DNA of 49,583 nucleotides from the NCBI GenBank assembly GCA_020721225.1, contig DYNE01000012.1:1-49583 (forward strand), written 5' to 3'. Both the position numbers and the translations under genes were made by a program. Within the stretch, counting starts at the first letter, position 1; each line of letters opens with the position of its first letter. The notes under the pieces were generated by a model. The model was not told the DNA's origin. It was given only the letters and a program-made list of their open reading frames with translations, and ran no database searches. This DNA comes from Pelodictyon luteolum. Lineage in GTDB: Bacteria > Bacteroidota > Chlorobiia > Chlorobiales > Chlorobiaceae. Shown here in pieces: positions 1 through 7,337 of this stretch.

Positions 1-6
1 GTACGG

Positions 7-30
7 GGGGTGCCGGGTAACTGGCATCCC
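7..30. repeat. REP-like hairpin upstream of the RAYT transposase
   Basis: GGGGTGCC (7-14) can pair with GGCATCCC (23-30), with one G-T wobble and an 8-nt loop. RAYT transposases are known to act on short REP hairpins close to their own gene. The position ahead of the transposase at 129 therefore suggests a REP-type substrate, but no second copy was found in the window. Confidence 0.35.
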
Positions 31-39
31 TACCGTGAC

Positions 40-53
40 CAACTACGTAAACT
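40..53. repeat. Left 14-bp inverted repeat flanking the transposase
   Basis: CAACTACGTAAACT at 40-53 is the exact reverse complement of 1100-1113. The two copies bracket the transposase gene, and the right copy begins on the last base of its stop codon. They probably mark the ends, or the recognition sites, of the RAYT unit. Confidence 0.6.
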
Positions 54-128
54 AATGCGATAAAATTCTTACTTTTCAGAAATAACGCCAATCCTCGGAC
101 AGTAAAGAACCCTTAACAACGAACACCA

Positions 129-1100
129 ATGCCGAGAGGAGCAAGACTGGACGCGCCGGGTACGCTGCATCACGTGATGGTGCGGGGCATCGAAGGCAAC
201 AGCATTGTTGCCGATGACGAAGACCGGCAGTATTTTGTTGCTCGGATGGGGAAGGTCGCTGCGGCAACCGGCACGAGCATCTATGCCTGGGCGCTCTTGA
301 CCAACCATGCGCATATCCTGCTGAAGAGCGGAGCTTCCGGCCTGTCGACGTTCATGCGCAAGCTCCTGACCGGTTACGCCACAGGGTACAACCTCAGACA
401 CAAGCGTCACGGCCATCTTTTCCAGAACCGGTACAAGTCGATTGTCTGCGAGGAAGAGCCCTATTTTCTCAGGCTGGTAAGCTATATCCATCTCAACCCC
501 CTTCGAGCAGGTCTTGCTGAATCGCTTGAAGATCTGGAACGTTATCCGTGGGGCGGTCATGCGGTGGTGATGAACCGGATACGGCATGAGTGGCAGGACC
601 GGAACTATGTGCTCGGATACTTCGGCAAGAGGGAATCGTCTGCCCTGCAAGCGTATCGGGAGTTCGTTGCAGAAGAGAGCGGACGCGGTCGTCAGCCGGA
701 ACTGACCGGAGGCGGACTTATTCGCTCGATAGGCGGCTGGTCGGAAGTGAAGTCGCTGAGGAAACGACAAGAGAAGCAGTTCAGCGACGAGCGGATTCTC
801 GGAAGCGGCGAGTTCGTCAAAGAGATTCTCGACGATGTTGAAGAATCCGTGAAGGAGAGGCTGCCGGCAACAGCAGCAGCGATGGAAGCCGGGGAACGGC
901 TGGTGAGCGCATGCGAAGAGGCGGGAATAAGTGTTCATGCGCTGCAGGGCGGAAGCCGGAAGCGGGAGTGTACGGAGTTGCGAAAACGGCTTGCACTGGA
1001 ATATGTGCTCGAGCTCGGGATGAGCTATGCCGGAGCGGCGCGTCTGCTCGGGATTTCAGCAGCTGCGATCAACCAGATCGTAAAACGTTTCGAATCATAA
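129..1100 (+). CDS. REP-associated tyrosine transposase (Y1_Tnp, IS200-like fold)
   Basis: A 323-residue single-strand DNA transposase of the Y1/HUH class. The HUH metal site is H60-A-H62 within TNHAHILLK. The conserved block GHLFQNRYKS is followed by the catalytic tyrosine region SYIHLNPLRAG, with Y119 the likely nucleophile. The C-terminal part (about 240-323) ends in a helix-turn-helix resembling the DnaA-type domain often fused to such proteins. Full length for the family, so probably intact. The ATG at 129 has only a weak ribosome-binding sequence upstream. Members of this family are usually single-copy domesticated transposases that mobilise REP hairpins rather than themselves. The flanking 14-bp inverted repeats and the hairpin at 7-30 fit that role. 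Confidence 0.88.
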   Translation: MPRGARLDAPGTLHHVMVRGIEGNSIVADDEDRQYFVARMGKVAAATGTSIYAWALLTNHAHILLKSGASGLSTFMRKLLTGYATGYNLRHKRHGHLFQNRYKSIVCEEEPYFLRLVSYIHLNPLRAGLAESLEDLERYPWGGHAVVMNRIRHEWQDRNYVLGYFGKRESSALQAYREFVAEESGRGRQPELTGGGLIRSIGGWSEVKSLRKRQEKQFSDERILGSGEFVKEILDDVEESVKERLPATAAAMEAGERLVSACEEAGISVHALQGGSRKRECTELRKRLALEYVLELGMSYAGAARLLGISAAAINQIVKRFES

Positions 1101-1113
1101 GTTTACGTAGTTG
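1100..1113. repeat. Right 14-bp inverted repeat flanking the transposase
   Basis: AGTTTACGTAGTTG is the exact reverse complement of 40-53. It overlaps the last base of the transposase stop codon. Confidence 0.6.
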
Positions 1114-1238
1114 TGAGCGTCTCCATGATCAGTTACAGGTCTCCGCCGGGTGTTCTCTGCGTGCATGAATTGTATCTGTTACAGGTTATATTTTCATGAC
1201 CTGTGTTATGGATGAATCACTCAATTATTTTTTGTGAA

Positions 1239-1481
1239 ATGAACAAGCATTTTGATACGCCGACGGTCATTGTCATCATTGTAACGTTTGTTCTGTTTGT
1301 TATGGCGCTGTTCGTAAAAGGTTTTACACATGATCTGCTCCTGGAGGCGGGTGTGTTTCTGGTTTCTGTGAAACTCATTTTAATGGGTTATAACAACAGC
1401 GTGACAAACAAAAAGATGATGGATGAATTGCAGGAGATAAAAAACAGATTGGCGGCAAAACAGAATACGGAACCGAAATAA
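1239..1481 (+). CDS. Small membrane protein of unknown function
   Basis: About 80 residues. Two hydrophobic stretches (VIVIIVTFVLFVMALFV and LLLEAGVFLVSVKLILMG) are followed by a charged helical tail (MMDELQEIKNRLAAKQ). This suggests an inner-membrane protein with a short cytoplasmic coiled tail. Starts at GTG 1203, ATG 1212 and ATG 1239 are all in frame and none has a clear ribosome-binding site. 1239 was chosen because it places the first membrane segment near the N-terminus. The gene stands alone between the transposase and a decayed methylase. I do not recognise a family with a known role. Confidence 0.55.
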   Translation: MNKHFDTPTVIVIIVTFVLFVMALFVKGFTHDLLLEAGVFLVSVKLILMGYNNSVTNKKMMDELQEIKNRLAAKQNTEPK

Positions 1482-1754
1482 ACAACATATCCAGGAAACC
1501 ACCCCATGAGGTCATGCGAAGTCTGGTCCGCTGCAAGCCAGAGACCGGCAGGAGTTCGTAGAGTGGTACAACCCAGGAAACCGACACAAACGCAAGGAGA
1601 CCTGGTTGCAGGAAAACCCGGAAGGCCACTGGCGCAAATACGCATACGATGAGATAGTCGTCCGAGACAAAAGCTTCGCCGACCTCGGCAACCTCTCCGA
1701 CCCCGATCTACTCGCTGGCGAGATCATCGAAAACCTCGAAGCCGGTCTGGCAAG

Positions 1755-1807
1755 CTTTCAGGAGATTTGTGCTGAATACTTCGTGACGTCGTTAAATCTC
1801 CTGAAAG
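1755..1807. repeat. 14-bp perfect inverted repeat at the end of the hsdM remnant
   Basis: CTTTCAGGAGATTT (1755-1768) and AAATCTCCTGAAAG (1794-1807) are exact reverse complements separated by 25 nt. The right arm overlaps the first copy of the 18-bp direct repeat. No T-run follows, so it is not a standard terminator. It may be a recombination or insertion boundary. Confidence 0.5.
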
Positions 1808-1814
1808 TCAGGCA
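1797..1814. repeat. 18-bp direct repeat, copy 1
   Basis: TCTCCTGAAAGTCAGGCA is repeated exactly at 2916-2933. Its core CCTGA-AAG-TCAGG is itself a tiny hairpin. The two copies bracket the broken lipoprotein gene and the secreted-protein gene at 2165. Confidence 0.6.
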
Positions 1815-1993
1815 TTACAATCCCTTATCTGTCTCATTGTGTGGCGGCAAAGCAGATTGACAAGTGATTTTCAAACTGACAGAAAACGCTCATCCAGTCG
1901 GCGGACAGGATTCACGGGGTGTCGCTTATGCATAACGTATGCGCGCGGAACGGCGTTGACCGCAGATCGGATTATTCATCAAAGGAGGCGGAC

Positions 1994-2104
1994 ATGAGCA
2001 CGCTCAAGCAGCAGGGAGCTGTTGCATTCATGTTGTTGAGCGCTGTCCTATGGTCGGTTGTGTCGGATCGGAAAAAAAGTCACCAGCTTTGCATATCGAA
2101 ATGA
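1994..2104 (+). pseudogene. Frameshifted small lipoprotein gene
   Basis: A strong ribosome-binding site (AAAGGAGG at 1981-1988) precedes ATG 1994. The product begins as a lipoprotein signal (MSTLKQQGAVAFMLLSAVL). It then reads out of frame to a stop at 2104. Restoring one missing base near 2050 would continue in the other frame as MVGCVGSEKKSPALHIEM, which contains a plausible LMVGC-type lipobox. The first frame gives no cysteine at the expected position. The simplest reading is a lipoprotein gene broken by a single-base deletion; a genuine short peptide or a sequencing error are the alternatives. The function of the intact protein is unknown. Confidence 0.4.
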
Positions 2105-2164
2105 TATGGTTATAGTCAGGATGTTCACGGTTTTCGTCGATAACCCTTTTTGCCGACTGCGGAT

Positions 2165-2872
2165 ATGAACCCTTCGTTGATTTTGCTTCTGTTTCTTCTG
2201 GCGGTGCCTGCCTTTGCAGCAGATTCGCACTCTTTTTCGGAGTGGATACCCAAGGGCTGGAAGCTGATTGCCCACAAATCGGGAGATTTGAACAGGGATG
2301 GACTTGACGATGCGGTGCTTGTTGCAGAACAAACAGATCCTGCAAAATACAGGCAAAACAATGAGTCTCTCGGCGCATCCACTCTCAATCTGAATCCGAG
2401 ACGTCTCATCATCCTGTTCAAAACGCGCAACGGGTTCAGAAAAATGCTCGACAGGGATAACCTGCTGCCAAGCGAACATAACGAAGATGTTCCGTGCATG
2501 GCCGATCGTCTCGATGGCGGAGGGGTTGCGATAAAACGGGGGAATCTGGTAATCAAATTACATACATGGCTGAGTTGCGGAAGCTATGGGGTAACACATG
2601 AACGGTTCACGTTTCGTCATGAAGGGGCGCGATTCCCCCTGATCGGTTACGACTGCTCCGAGTTCTCCCGGAGCAGCGGCGAACAGTCCGACTTAAGCAT
2701 AAATTACCTTACAGGAAGAAAAAAGATCACGAAAGAATTGAACGCCTTCAGGCCTTCGAAGCCGAAAGTATCGTGGAGGAAGCTTCCCCTGCAGCGACGG
2801 TTTTTCCTGGACGAGATATCCCTTGATTGTGATGCGACAGATCCGGCGAATAAGGATAACTGGTGTCAGTAA
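2165..2872 (+). CDS. Secreted protein with an FG-GAP-like calcium-loop motif, function unknown
   Basis: About 235 residues. An N-terminal signal peptide (MNPSLILLLFLLAVPAFA, cleaved after AFA) predicts export. Soon after comes SGDLNRDGLDDAVLV, an Asp-x-Asn-x-Asp-x-x-x-Asp loop typical of FG-GAP/VCBS-like beta-propeller blades and EF-hand-like calcium sites. Only one such loop is evident, so this is not a full propeller. Four cysteines in the second half could form disulfides in the periplasm. A longer TTG start at 2150 is possible, but ATG 2165 places the signal peptide correctly. It lies inside the pair of 18-bp direct repeats, which suggests acquired DNA. Confidence 0.6.
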   Translation: MNPSLILLLFLLAVPAFAADSHSFSEWIPKGWKLIAHKSGDLNRDGLDDAVLVAEQTDPAKYRQNNESLGASTLNLNPRRLIILFKTRNGFRKMLDRDNLLPSEHNEDVPCMADRLDGGGVAIKRGNLVIKLHTWLSCGSYGVTHERFTFRHEGARFPLIGYDCSEFSRSSGEQSDLSINYLTGRKKITKELNAFRPSKPKVSWRKLPLQRRFFLDEISLDCDATDPANKDNWCQ

Positions 2873-2915
2873 GGTGGCCCGATGCGAAGATTATAGAGTG
2901 CGGGTCGTTGTTTGG

Positions 2916-2933
2916 TCTCCTGAAAGTCAGGCA
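2916..2933. repeat. 18-bp direct repeat, copy 2
   Basis: Exact second copy of 1797-1814, starting 44 bp after the stop of the secreted-protein gene. Confidence 0.6.
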
Positions 2934-3075
2934 CTCGTTATGCTGATGCGCACACTGTACCAATGAGGATGAATCAAAACACTTCCGCCCTTTTTACACG
3001 GCTTTTTCATTATCGGTCCGAGTTTTCACTCCTATTAATGCCATTCATTATCAGGTAGCCTGAAGAGTGTTCAGT

Positions 3076-4095
3076 TTACGGCACATGAAACCGTATCGCA
3101 TCTTCCAGGAGCGGCAGGGCCCGAACCATGTAAATTCTATCGACGCTAAACTTCCATTCAGTTTTCTCGACATGAGCAAGTCCGAAGAATCCTGCGAACC
3201 GGTCAATGGTTCGGTGCAGATACGATGATATTGCGATCTCATCCGGACTCGTGGAGTACCGCGGAGGAATCTCGTCGAGAAACGCCGGAAAGGCCGTGAG
3301 AAATGCGTTTGCATAGAACAGACCGTCACGTTCTTCCGAGCCGAACCGGTGCAGCAGGTAGAGCGTATAGAGAAACGAACGCTGCATGAAATATAGTTCA
3401 CCGTACCCGTCACTATAGGCCCAGTTATACTTTTCTGCATAAGCCCTGAAAAGCTCCGGCCAGATTCCGCCAATACCATGCCTGTCAAGGAGAGTCCGGC
3501 ACTTTTTCGTCAGGATAAACCGGCCCTTGTATTTTCTGATGAGGCCGGCAAGAGCTGCAATAAGTCGTGTTATGTGCAGATCGAAATAATCGGTCTCTTT
3601 CTGTATCAGGTATTGCGTGTCTTTGGTTCCGAAGGTATCGGTGCCGTTGATTGCTCTCGAAATCTCGCGAACGGTATTTCTTGGAAGATTGCCTGTGGCG
3701 GTTGGCTTGAGCCCCTTTTCGCCGATCGCGTCCGCAAGCGCTCTGAAAATTGTCGTTACGGGAGAGACCGGGTCTTGCGAAAGAACATCGGCAAAGGTTA
3801 CGATTGGAGCGGCATCAAAAGGGGTCGAGAGGATACTGCGCATCTCTGCGGGCGACAATCCTGCAAATGCATCGCGGGGCGCTGTGTTCTGCCGGATCAT
3901 GAACTCTTGCATAAACCGATTGGCATCCTCGATGGAGCTGAACTCCCGGTCTTGCTGGGCCTCATGCAGAGCGTGCATCACCTCGTCCATTGGATTACCG
4001 GTTTTCTGATTGTTCGGTCTGAAACAGCATTCGTCAAACGGTTTTCCGCTACCGCAGGGGCAGGGAAGGGCGTGATAATTATTTCGGTTGATCAT
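3076..4095 (-). CDS. SEC-C motif protein, function unknown
   Basis: 339 residues. The N-terminal PCPCGSGKPFDECC (C12, C14, C23, C24) is a SEC-C zinc-binding motif, like that at the end of SecA and in many stand-alone proteins. The remaining 310 residues are a mostly helical domain I cannot assign. It contains an aromatic-rich stretch (YNWAYSDGYGELYFMQRSF). No signal peptide is visible, so it is probably cytoplasmic. ATG 4095 is preferred over the in-frame TTG 4110, since it sits just before the motif. The gene stands alone, with no operon partner. The SEC-C assignment is firm; any role in secretion or metal handling would be a guess. Confidence 0.7.
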   Translation of the reverse strand: MINRNNYHALPCPCGSGKPFDECCFRPNNQKTGNPMDEVMHALHEAQQDREFSSIEDANRFMQEFMIRQNTAPRDAFAGLSPAEMRSILSTPFDAAPIVTFADVLSQDPVSPVTTIFRALADAIGEKGLKPTATGNLPRNTVREISRAINGTDTFGTKDTQYLIQKETDYFDLHITRLIAALAGLIRKYKGRFILTKKCRTLLDRHGIGGIWPELFRAYAEKYNWAYSDGYGELYFMQRSFLYTLYLLHRFGSEERDGLFYANAFLTAFPAFLDEIPPRYSTSPDEIAISSYLHRTIDRFAGFFGLAHVEKTEWKFSVDRIYMVRALPLLEDAIRFHVP

Positions 4096-4332
4096 ATTCC
4101 TGAATGGCAAAACTATTGAAGCTGGCTATACTGGAAAAAACGCTTCCTGATTTCCAGAGCTTTTCCAATGAAATGTAAGGAAAAACTGTTACAAGCATCG
4201 CTATTCGAGGGTTTTCCGATGTTCTTTCAGGCTGTTCGATGTCCGGCAGCGAGCTTGTAGTTCGGCGGTGCGTCACTGATCCGAATACTGAAAAGAAAGG
4301 TGATTTCACGTATATTGTAACAGGAAAGGTTG

Positions 4333-4754
4333 TTATTCCAGTCCTATTTCAGTAATGCGTTTATAATCCAAGGCCAAGCGATGAGGGGTGGGGAAGATGA
4401 GGAGTATCGCTTCGCGGTAGAAGATTGGGGAATTAGTTCTTGGTTCTAAGTTCTGAGTGGAGATCGGAAGAACGTGCTGAGTGTTACTGGTTAGATTAAA
4501 GAGGCCGGATGGCTTGTTAGCTGATTAGCAGGAAAAGAGTTTGACTGTTTTGTTATCTCGCCATCCAGCTATCCAGCCAGGAGTTAAAAAAGAACATAAT
4601 TTTATGCAGTGCGGCGTGCGATACTCCCATTCGCGGAGAAAATGATACTCCCGGCAGTACCCGACTGATACTCCTTTTTCACTGGTTAATGGGAAGGAAT
4701 TTCAGGATTGTCGCGGGCAATATAATTGCATATTTGTATTGGAAATGGAATTAG
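4333..4754 (+). repeat. MITE-like interspersed repeat, copy A
   Basis: The left end (TTATTCCAGTCCTATTTCAG, continuing to the GCGATGAGGGG block) and the right end (from TTAATGGGAAGGAATTTCAG to GGAAATGGAATTA) both match copies B (45570-45919) and C (48760-49010, reversed). The termini are imperfect inverted repeats (TTATTCCA and TGGAATTA). The middle differs from B and C: it lacks their GGCGCC hairpin block and carries other sequence, including the GATACTCC motifs. No coding capacity is apparent, as expected for a miniature element moved by an enzyme elsewhere. Confidence 0.6.
4620..4674 (+). repeat. Three GATACTCC motifs with about 24-bp period
   Basis: GATACTCC occurs at 4620, 4644 and 4667 inside MITE copy A; the first two extend to GATACTCCC. 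Spacing is 24 and 23 bp. Iterated terminal motifs occur at the ends of some insertion sequences (IS21-like, for example). This may therefore be an end remnant of a second element nested in copy A. A protein-binding array is the alternative. Confidence 0.4.
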
Positions 4755-4776
4755 TCGGTGCTCGAAATCCTCATCC

Positions 4777-4940
4777 CTAAAGCTTTCCGGACTCCGTCCG
4801 CCTTGCCCTGTGATCGCTCATCACACTTTTTTCAGGATACGGAACCAGCACAACTTCAAATTCGTGCAATGGAATTGATTCGTTTGTACCCAGTAGATGG
4901 ACGTTGATTTTGCCGTTTTTTGCTTGTGCTGTAATGAGTT
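4777..4940 (-). pseudogene. Possible gene fragment on the minus strand
   Basis: A minus-strand frame is open for about 53 codons, from just after a TAA to the TAG at 4779-4777. It has protein-like composition, with segments KINVHLLGTNESIPLHEFEV and VLVPYPEKSV. It has no start codon in this frame. A neighbouring frame has an ATG just upstream, so a frameshift is possible. The upstream edge lies in a 47-bp sequence also found at the right end of the window, where a related reading frame would run out of the window. I do not recognise the family. Confidence 0.25.
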
Positions 4941-4965
4941 ACTGTTTTTTATCATGGGGAACTTC
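4919..4965 (+). repeat. 47-bp repeat shared with the window end (inverted there)
   Basis: 44 of 47 bases match the reverse complement of 49537-49583. The match is cut by the window end, so the true repeat may be longer. The three differences are single substitutions. Confidence 0.6.
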
Positions 4966-5155
4966 AGTTTATAGGAGGTATAATAAGTTGGGCTGAACGG
5001 TAATAATTATTGCCATCAGAATAATGGTTCGAAGCATCGGTATTCCGACCTCCTGGATATCAAGGCTGTATTGTTCGTGACGGACCAGACAGTAACTGTT
5101 TGCGCAGATTCAGGGCTCTATGCAGAAAGACTCATGAATTACGAGGGAGTGTCAC

Positions 5156-5683
5156 ATGAAGCGACTTTTTTTTCTTACGGTTCTGGTTTTGTCGCTTGCG
5201 TCAAGTCGAGTTGCCTCGGCTTGCGATGGTGAGGATGCGGTGCCTGTCTTCAGTTGTGAGGCTGCGAACGGACGCAAGTTTATCGAACTCTGCGGTTCTA
5301 TACCTGCGGATAACGAAAACGGGTTCATGCAGTATCGCTTTGGCACTCTTAAGGCAAATGGTCGTGAAGAAATAGTCGAAATGGTATATCCAGCCGTTCT
5401 CGAAGGTTCCTACAAGCATTTCTTCGGCGCAGTCTATACGTATAAGGGTGTCTATACCCAATCGGTGCGGTTTGTCTCCGGCGAGTACAGCTATATGGTG
5501 TTCACGCGTTACAATGAAAAACGTCATGAACACCTTGGAGCGGGTGTCGAGGTACGTAACCGACGTACCGGCAAGACCATTGTTGTGGATTGCAGCGAGC
5601 GGCCAAGGTTTTATATCTTCGAGCTTCAGGGCGTACTGCCGTGCGACCCCGAAACTCCGGTGGGCAAGGCTTGCATCAAGTAA
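5156..5683 (+). CDS. Secreted protein of unknown function
   Basis: 175 residues with a clear signal peptide (MKRLFFLTVLVLSLASSRVASA). The mature protein has six cysteines (after ASA in ACDGED, SCEAANG, LCGSIP, DCSERP, PCDPET and KACIK), likely disulfide-bonded in the periplasm. It is otherwise beta-rich, with many Tyr and Phe residues (FFGAVYTYKGVYTQSVRF). GAGGGAG at 5143-5149 serves as the ribosome-binding site before ATG 5156. I recognise no family. The last codons and the stop lie inside a 21-bp perfect hairpin, and the gene runs convergently to guaA. It is flanked upstream by repeat-rich DNA. Confidence 0.65.
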   Translation: MKRLFFLTVLVLSLASSRVASACDGEDAVPVFSCEAANGRKFIELCGSIPADNENGFMQYRFGTLKANGREEIVEMVYPAVLEGSYKHFFGAVYTYKGVYTQSVRFVSGEYSYMVFTRYNEKRHEHLGAGVEVRNRRTGKTIVVDCSERPRFYIFELQGVLPCDPETPVGKACIK

Positions 5684-5725
5684 AACGGACATGCCCAAGC
5701 CTGCCCGTTTTACTTGATGCAAGCC
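5668..5725. terminator. 21-bp perfect hairpin spanning the stop codon, between convergent genes
   Basis: 5668-5688 and 5705-5725 are exact reverse complements (GGCTTGCATCAAGTAAAACGG on the left), with a 16-nt loop. The stem contains the last codons and the TAA of the gene at 5156, and lies 37 bp from the guaA stop. No T-run follows on either strand. It may act as a bidirectional terminator or mRNA-end stabiliser, or be a duplication scar. Confidence 0.5.
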
Positions 5726-5761
5726 AACATCTTTCTTGCAGAAATCCTGTTGGTTATCACC

Positions 5762-7303
5762 TTACTCCCATTCGATCGTAGCGGGCGGCTTCGAGGAGAT
5801 GTCGTAGGCAACCCGGTTGATGCCCCTGACTTCGTTGATGATGCGGTTCGAGACGCGGGCGAGGAAGTCGTGGGGAAGCTGTGCCCAGTCGGCGGTCATG
5901 CCGTCCGACGATTCAACGGCCCGGAGTGCGAGCACGTTTTCGTAGGTGCGCTTGTCGCCCATCACTCCGACCGACTGAACCGGCAGCAGCACGGAGAACG
6001 CCTGCCAGACCTTCTGGTAGAGTCCGCTCGATTTCAGCTCTTCGAGGTAGATTTCGTCGGCATCGCGCAGAATGTCGAGCCGCTCCTTGCTGACCGAGCC
6101 AAGCACCCTTACGGCAAGACCGGGACCGGGAAACGGGTGACGCATGAGAATATCCTCCGCAATGCCGAGCTCGCGTCCGACCGCCCGCACTTCATCCTTG
6201 AACAGTTCGCGGAGAGGTTCGATGAGCTTCAGCTTCATTCGTTTGGGAAGTCCGCCGACATTATGGTGCGACTTGATGGTTTCCGATGGCCCTTTTACGC
6301 TGACGCTTTCAATGACGTCGGGGTAGAGGGTGCCCTGCACCAGGAATTTTTCTTTATCCAGCTGTTCTTCGAACACCTGAATGAAGGTTCTGCCGATAAT
6401 CTTGCGTTTCTTTTCGGGCGAAGCCACGTTTTTCAGGCGCTTGAGAAAAAGCTCCGAAGCATCGACAAGCGTGAGCCGGAGCCCGAGATGCTTGAGAAAT
6501 TGCATCACCTTGTCAGCCTCGTTTTTGCGCAGGAGGCCGTTATCGACAAAGACGCAGTGCAGGTTTTTTCCGATGGCCCTGCTGACGAGGACGGCTGCGA
6601 CAGAAGAATCGACGCCTCCGCTGATGCCACAGATCACGGTTTCGTCACCAGCAGTCCGGCGGATATCCTCGATCTGGTGATCGATAAAGTGTTTTGGCGA
6701 CCAGTCGGGGGTAATGCCGGCTATATCGATAAGGAAGTTGGAGAGCAGTTGTTTTCCGTACAGGGTATGCTGTACTTCAGGGTGGAACTGCAGGCCGAAA
6801 ACCTTCAGTGCGGCCTTGTTTCCGAAGCTTTCAAGCGCGCACATTTCGGAATTCGCGCTGCTTGCCGTGATTCTGAACCCATCGGGAAGATTGACCACCT
6901 TGTCGCCGTGGCTCATCCAGACATCCGAGTCCGGAATGTTGCGGAAGAGCATGCTTTCCGGCTCGCCATCGCGGTTGACCAGCATTTTCGCCCTTCCGAA
7001 CTCCTGCTTGGCCGAAGAGGCCACCTCTCCGCCGAAGTGTTTGGCTATGGCCTGCAGGCCGTAACAGATTCCGAGAATCGGCAGCCCGAGCGAAAAGATG
7101 CCTTCGTGGGGCAGAATGGCGGACTCTCCATAGACGCTGGTAGGGCCTCCCGAAAGGATGATCGCTTTCGGGGCGTGTTCCCTGATTGTGTCCGGCGTGG
7201 TGTTAAAGGGCAAAATTTCGGAATAAATGCCGAGTTCCCTTATACGGCGTGCGATAAGCTGAGTGTATTGTGATCCGAAGTCCAGTACGAGAACAGATTG
7301 CAT
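5762..7303 (-). CDS. guaA: GMP synthase (glutamine-hydrolysing)
   Basis: 513 residues, normal for GuaA, which converts XMP to GMP using ATP and glutamine ammonia in the cytoplasm. The N-terminal class I glutamine amidotransferase has its nucleophile C80 in LGICYGLQ, with partners H174 and E176 in LQFHPEV. The ATP-pyrophosphatase domain has the PP-loop SGGVDS (228-233). The C-terminal dimerisation domain ends in KPPATIEWE, a hallmark of the family. The start is ATG 7303 with a weak ribosome-binding site. A 34-bp gap separates it from the upstream penicillin-binding protein gene on the same strand, so the two may be co-transcribed. Confidence 0.97.
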   Translation of the reverse strand: MQSVLVLDFGSQYTQLIARRIRELGIYSEILPFNTTPDTIREHAPKAIILSGGPTSVYGESAILPHEGIFSLGLPILGICYGLQAIAKHFGGEVASSAKQEFGRAKMLVNRDGEPESMLFRNIPDSDVWMSHGDKVVNLPDGFRITASSANSEMCALESFGNKAALKVFGLQFHPEVQHTLYGKQLLSNFLIDIAGITPDWSPKHFIDHQIEDIRRTAGDETVICGISGGVDSSVAAVLVSRAIGKNLHCVFVDNGLLRKNEADKVMQFLKHLGLRLTLVDASELFLKRLKNVASPEKKRKIIGRTFIQVFEEQLDKEKFLVQGTLYPDVIESVSVKGPSETIKSHHNVGGLPKRMKLKLIEPLRELFKDEVRAVGRELGIAEDILMRHPFPGPGLAVRVLGSVSKERLDILRDADEIYLEELKSSGLYQKVWQAFSVLLPVQSVGVMGDKRTYENVLALRAVESSDGMTADWAQLPHDFLARVSNRIINEVRGINRVAYDISSKPPATIEWE

Positions 7304-7337
7304 GGTGATTAACGCTGTTGATTGAATTGGTTACAGC

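Larger units (their letters stand above)
1510..1860 (+). pseudogene. Remnant of a type I restriction-modification methylase (HsdM C-terminus)
   Basis: The frame through 1510-1775 reads like the extreme C-terminus of HsdM. A piece with RQEFVEWYNPGNRHKRKETW is followed by EGHWRKYAYDEIVVRDK and then NLSDPDLLAGEIIENLEAGL. Family members normally carry about ten residues (roughly VNLDIFWLKDE) between the RDK and the Asp-Leu-Asn-Leu part, and these are missing. There is no upstream methylase domain, because a stop lies at 1507-1509. Recognisable homology ends near 1775, where an inverted repeat begins. This is a decayed fragment with no reason to be expressed, a scar of a lost restriction system. 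Confidence 0.65.
4096..5155. other. 1-kb gene-poor region with interspersed repeats
   Basis: No convincing gene is seen. The stretch holds a MITE-like repeat (4333-4754), three regularly spaced GATACTCC motifs (4620-4674), an open minus-strand fragment (4777-4940) and a 47-bp repeat shared with the window end (4919-4965). A TATAAT at 4979-4984 is too far from the gene at 5156 to be assigned to it. Confidence 0.6.

Noticed and set aside
4079-4309. Minus-strand 76-codon frame before the SEC-C gene
   Set aside because: Overlaps the start of the SEC-C gene in another frame, has no start signal and no family features.
5714-7273. Long plus-strand open frame of about 519 codons opposite guaA
   Set aside because: It is the shadow of guaA, which has all catalytic motifs; the shadow has no family features.
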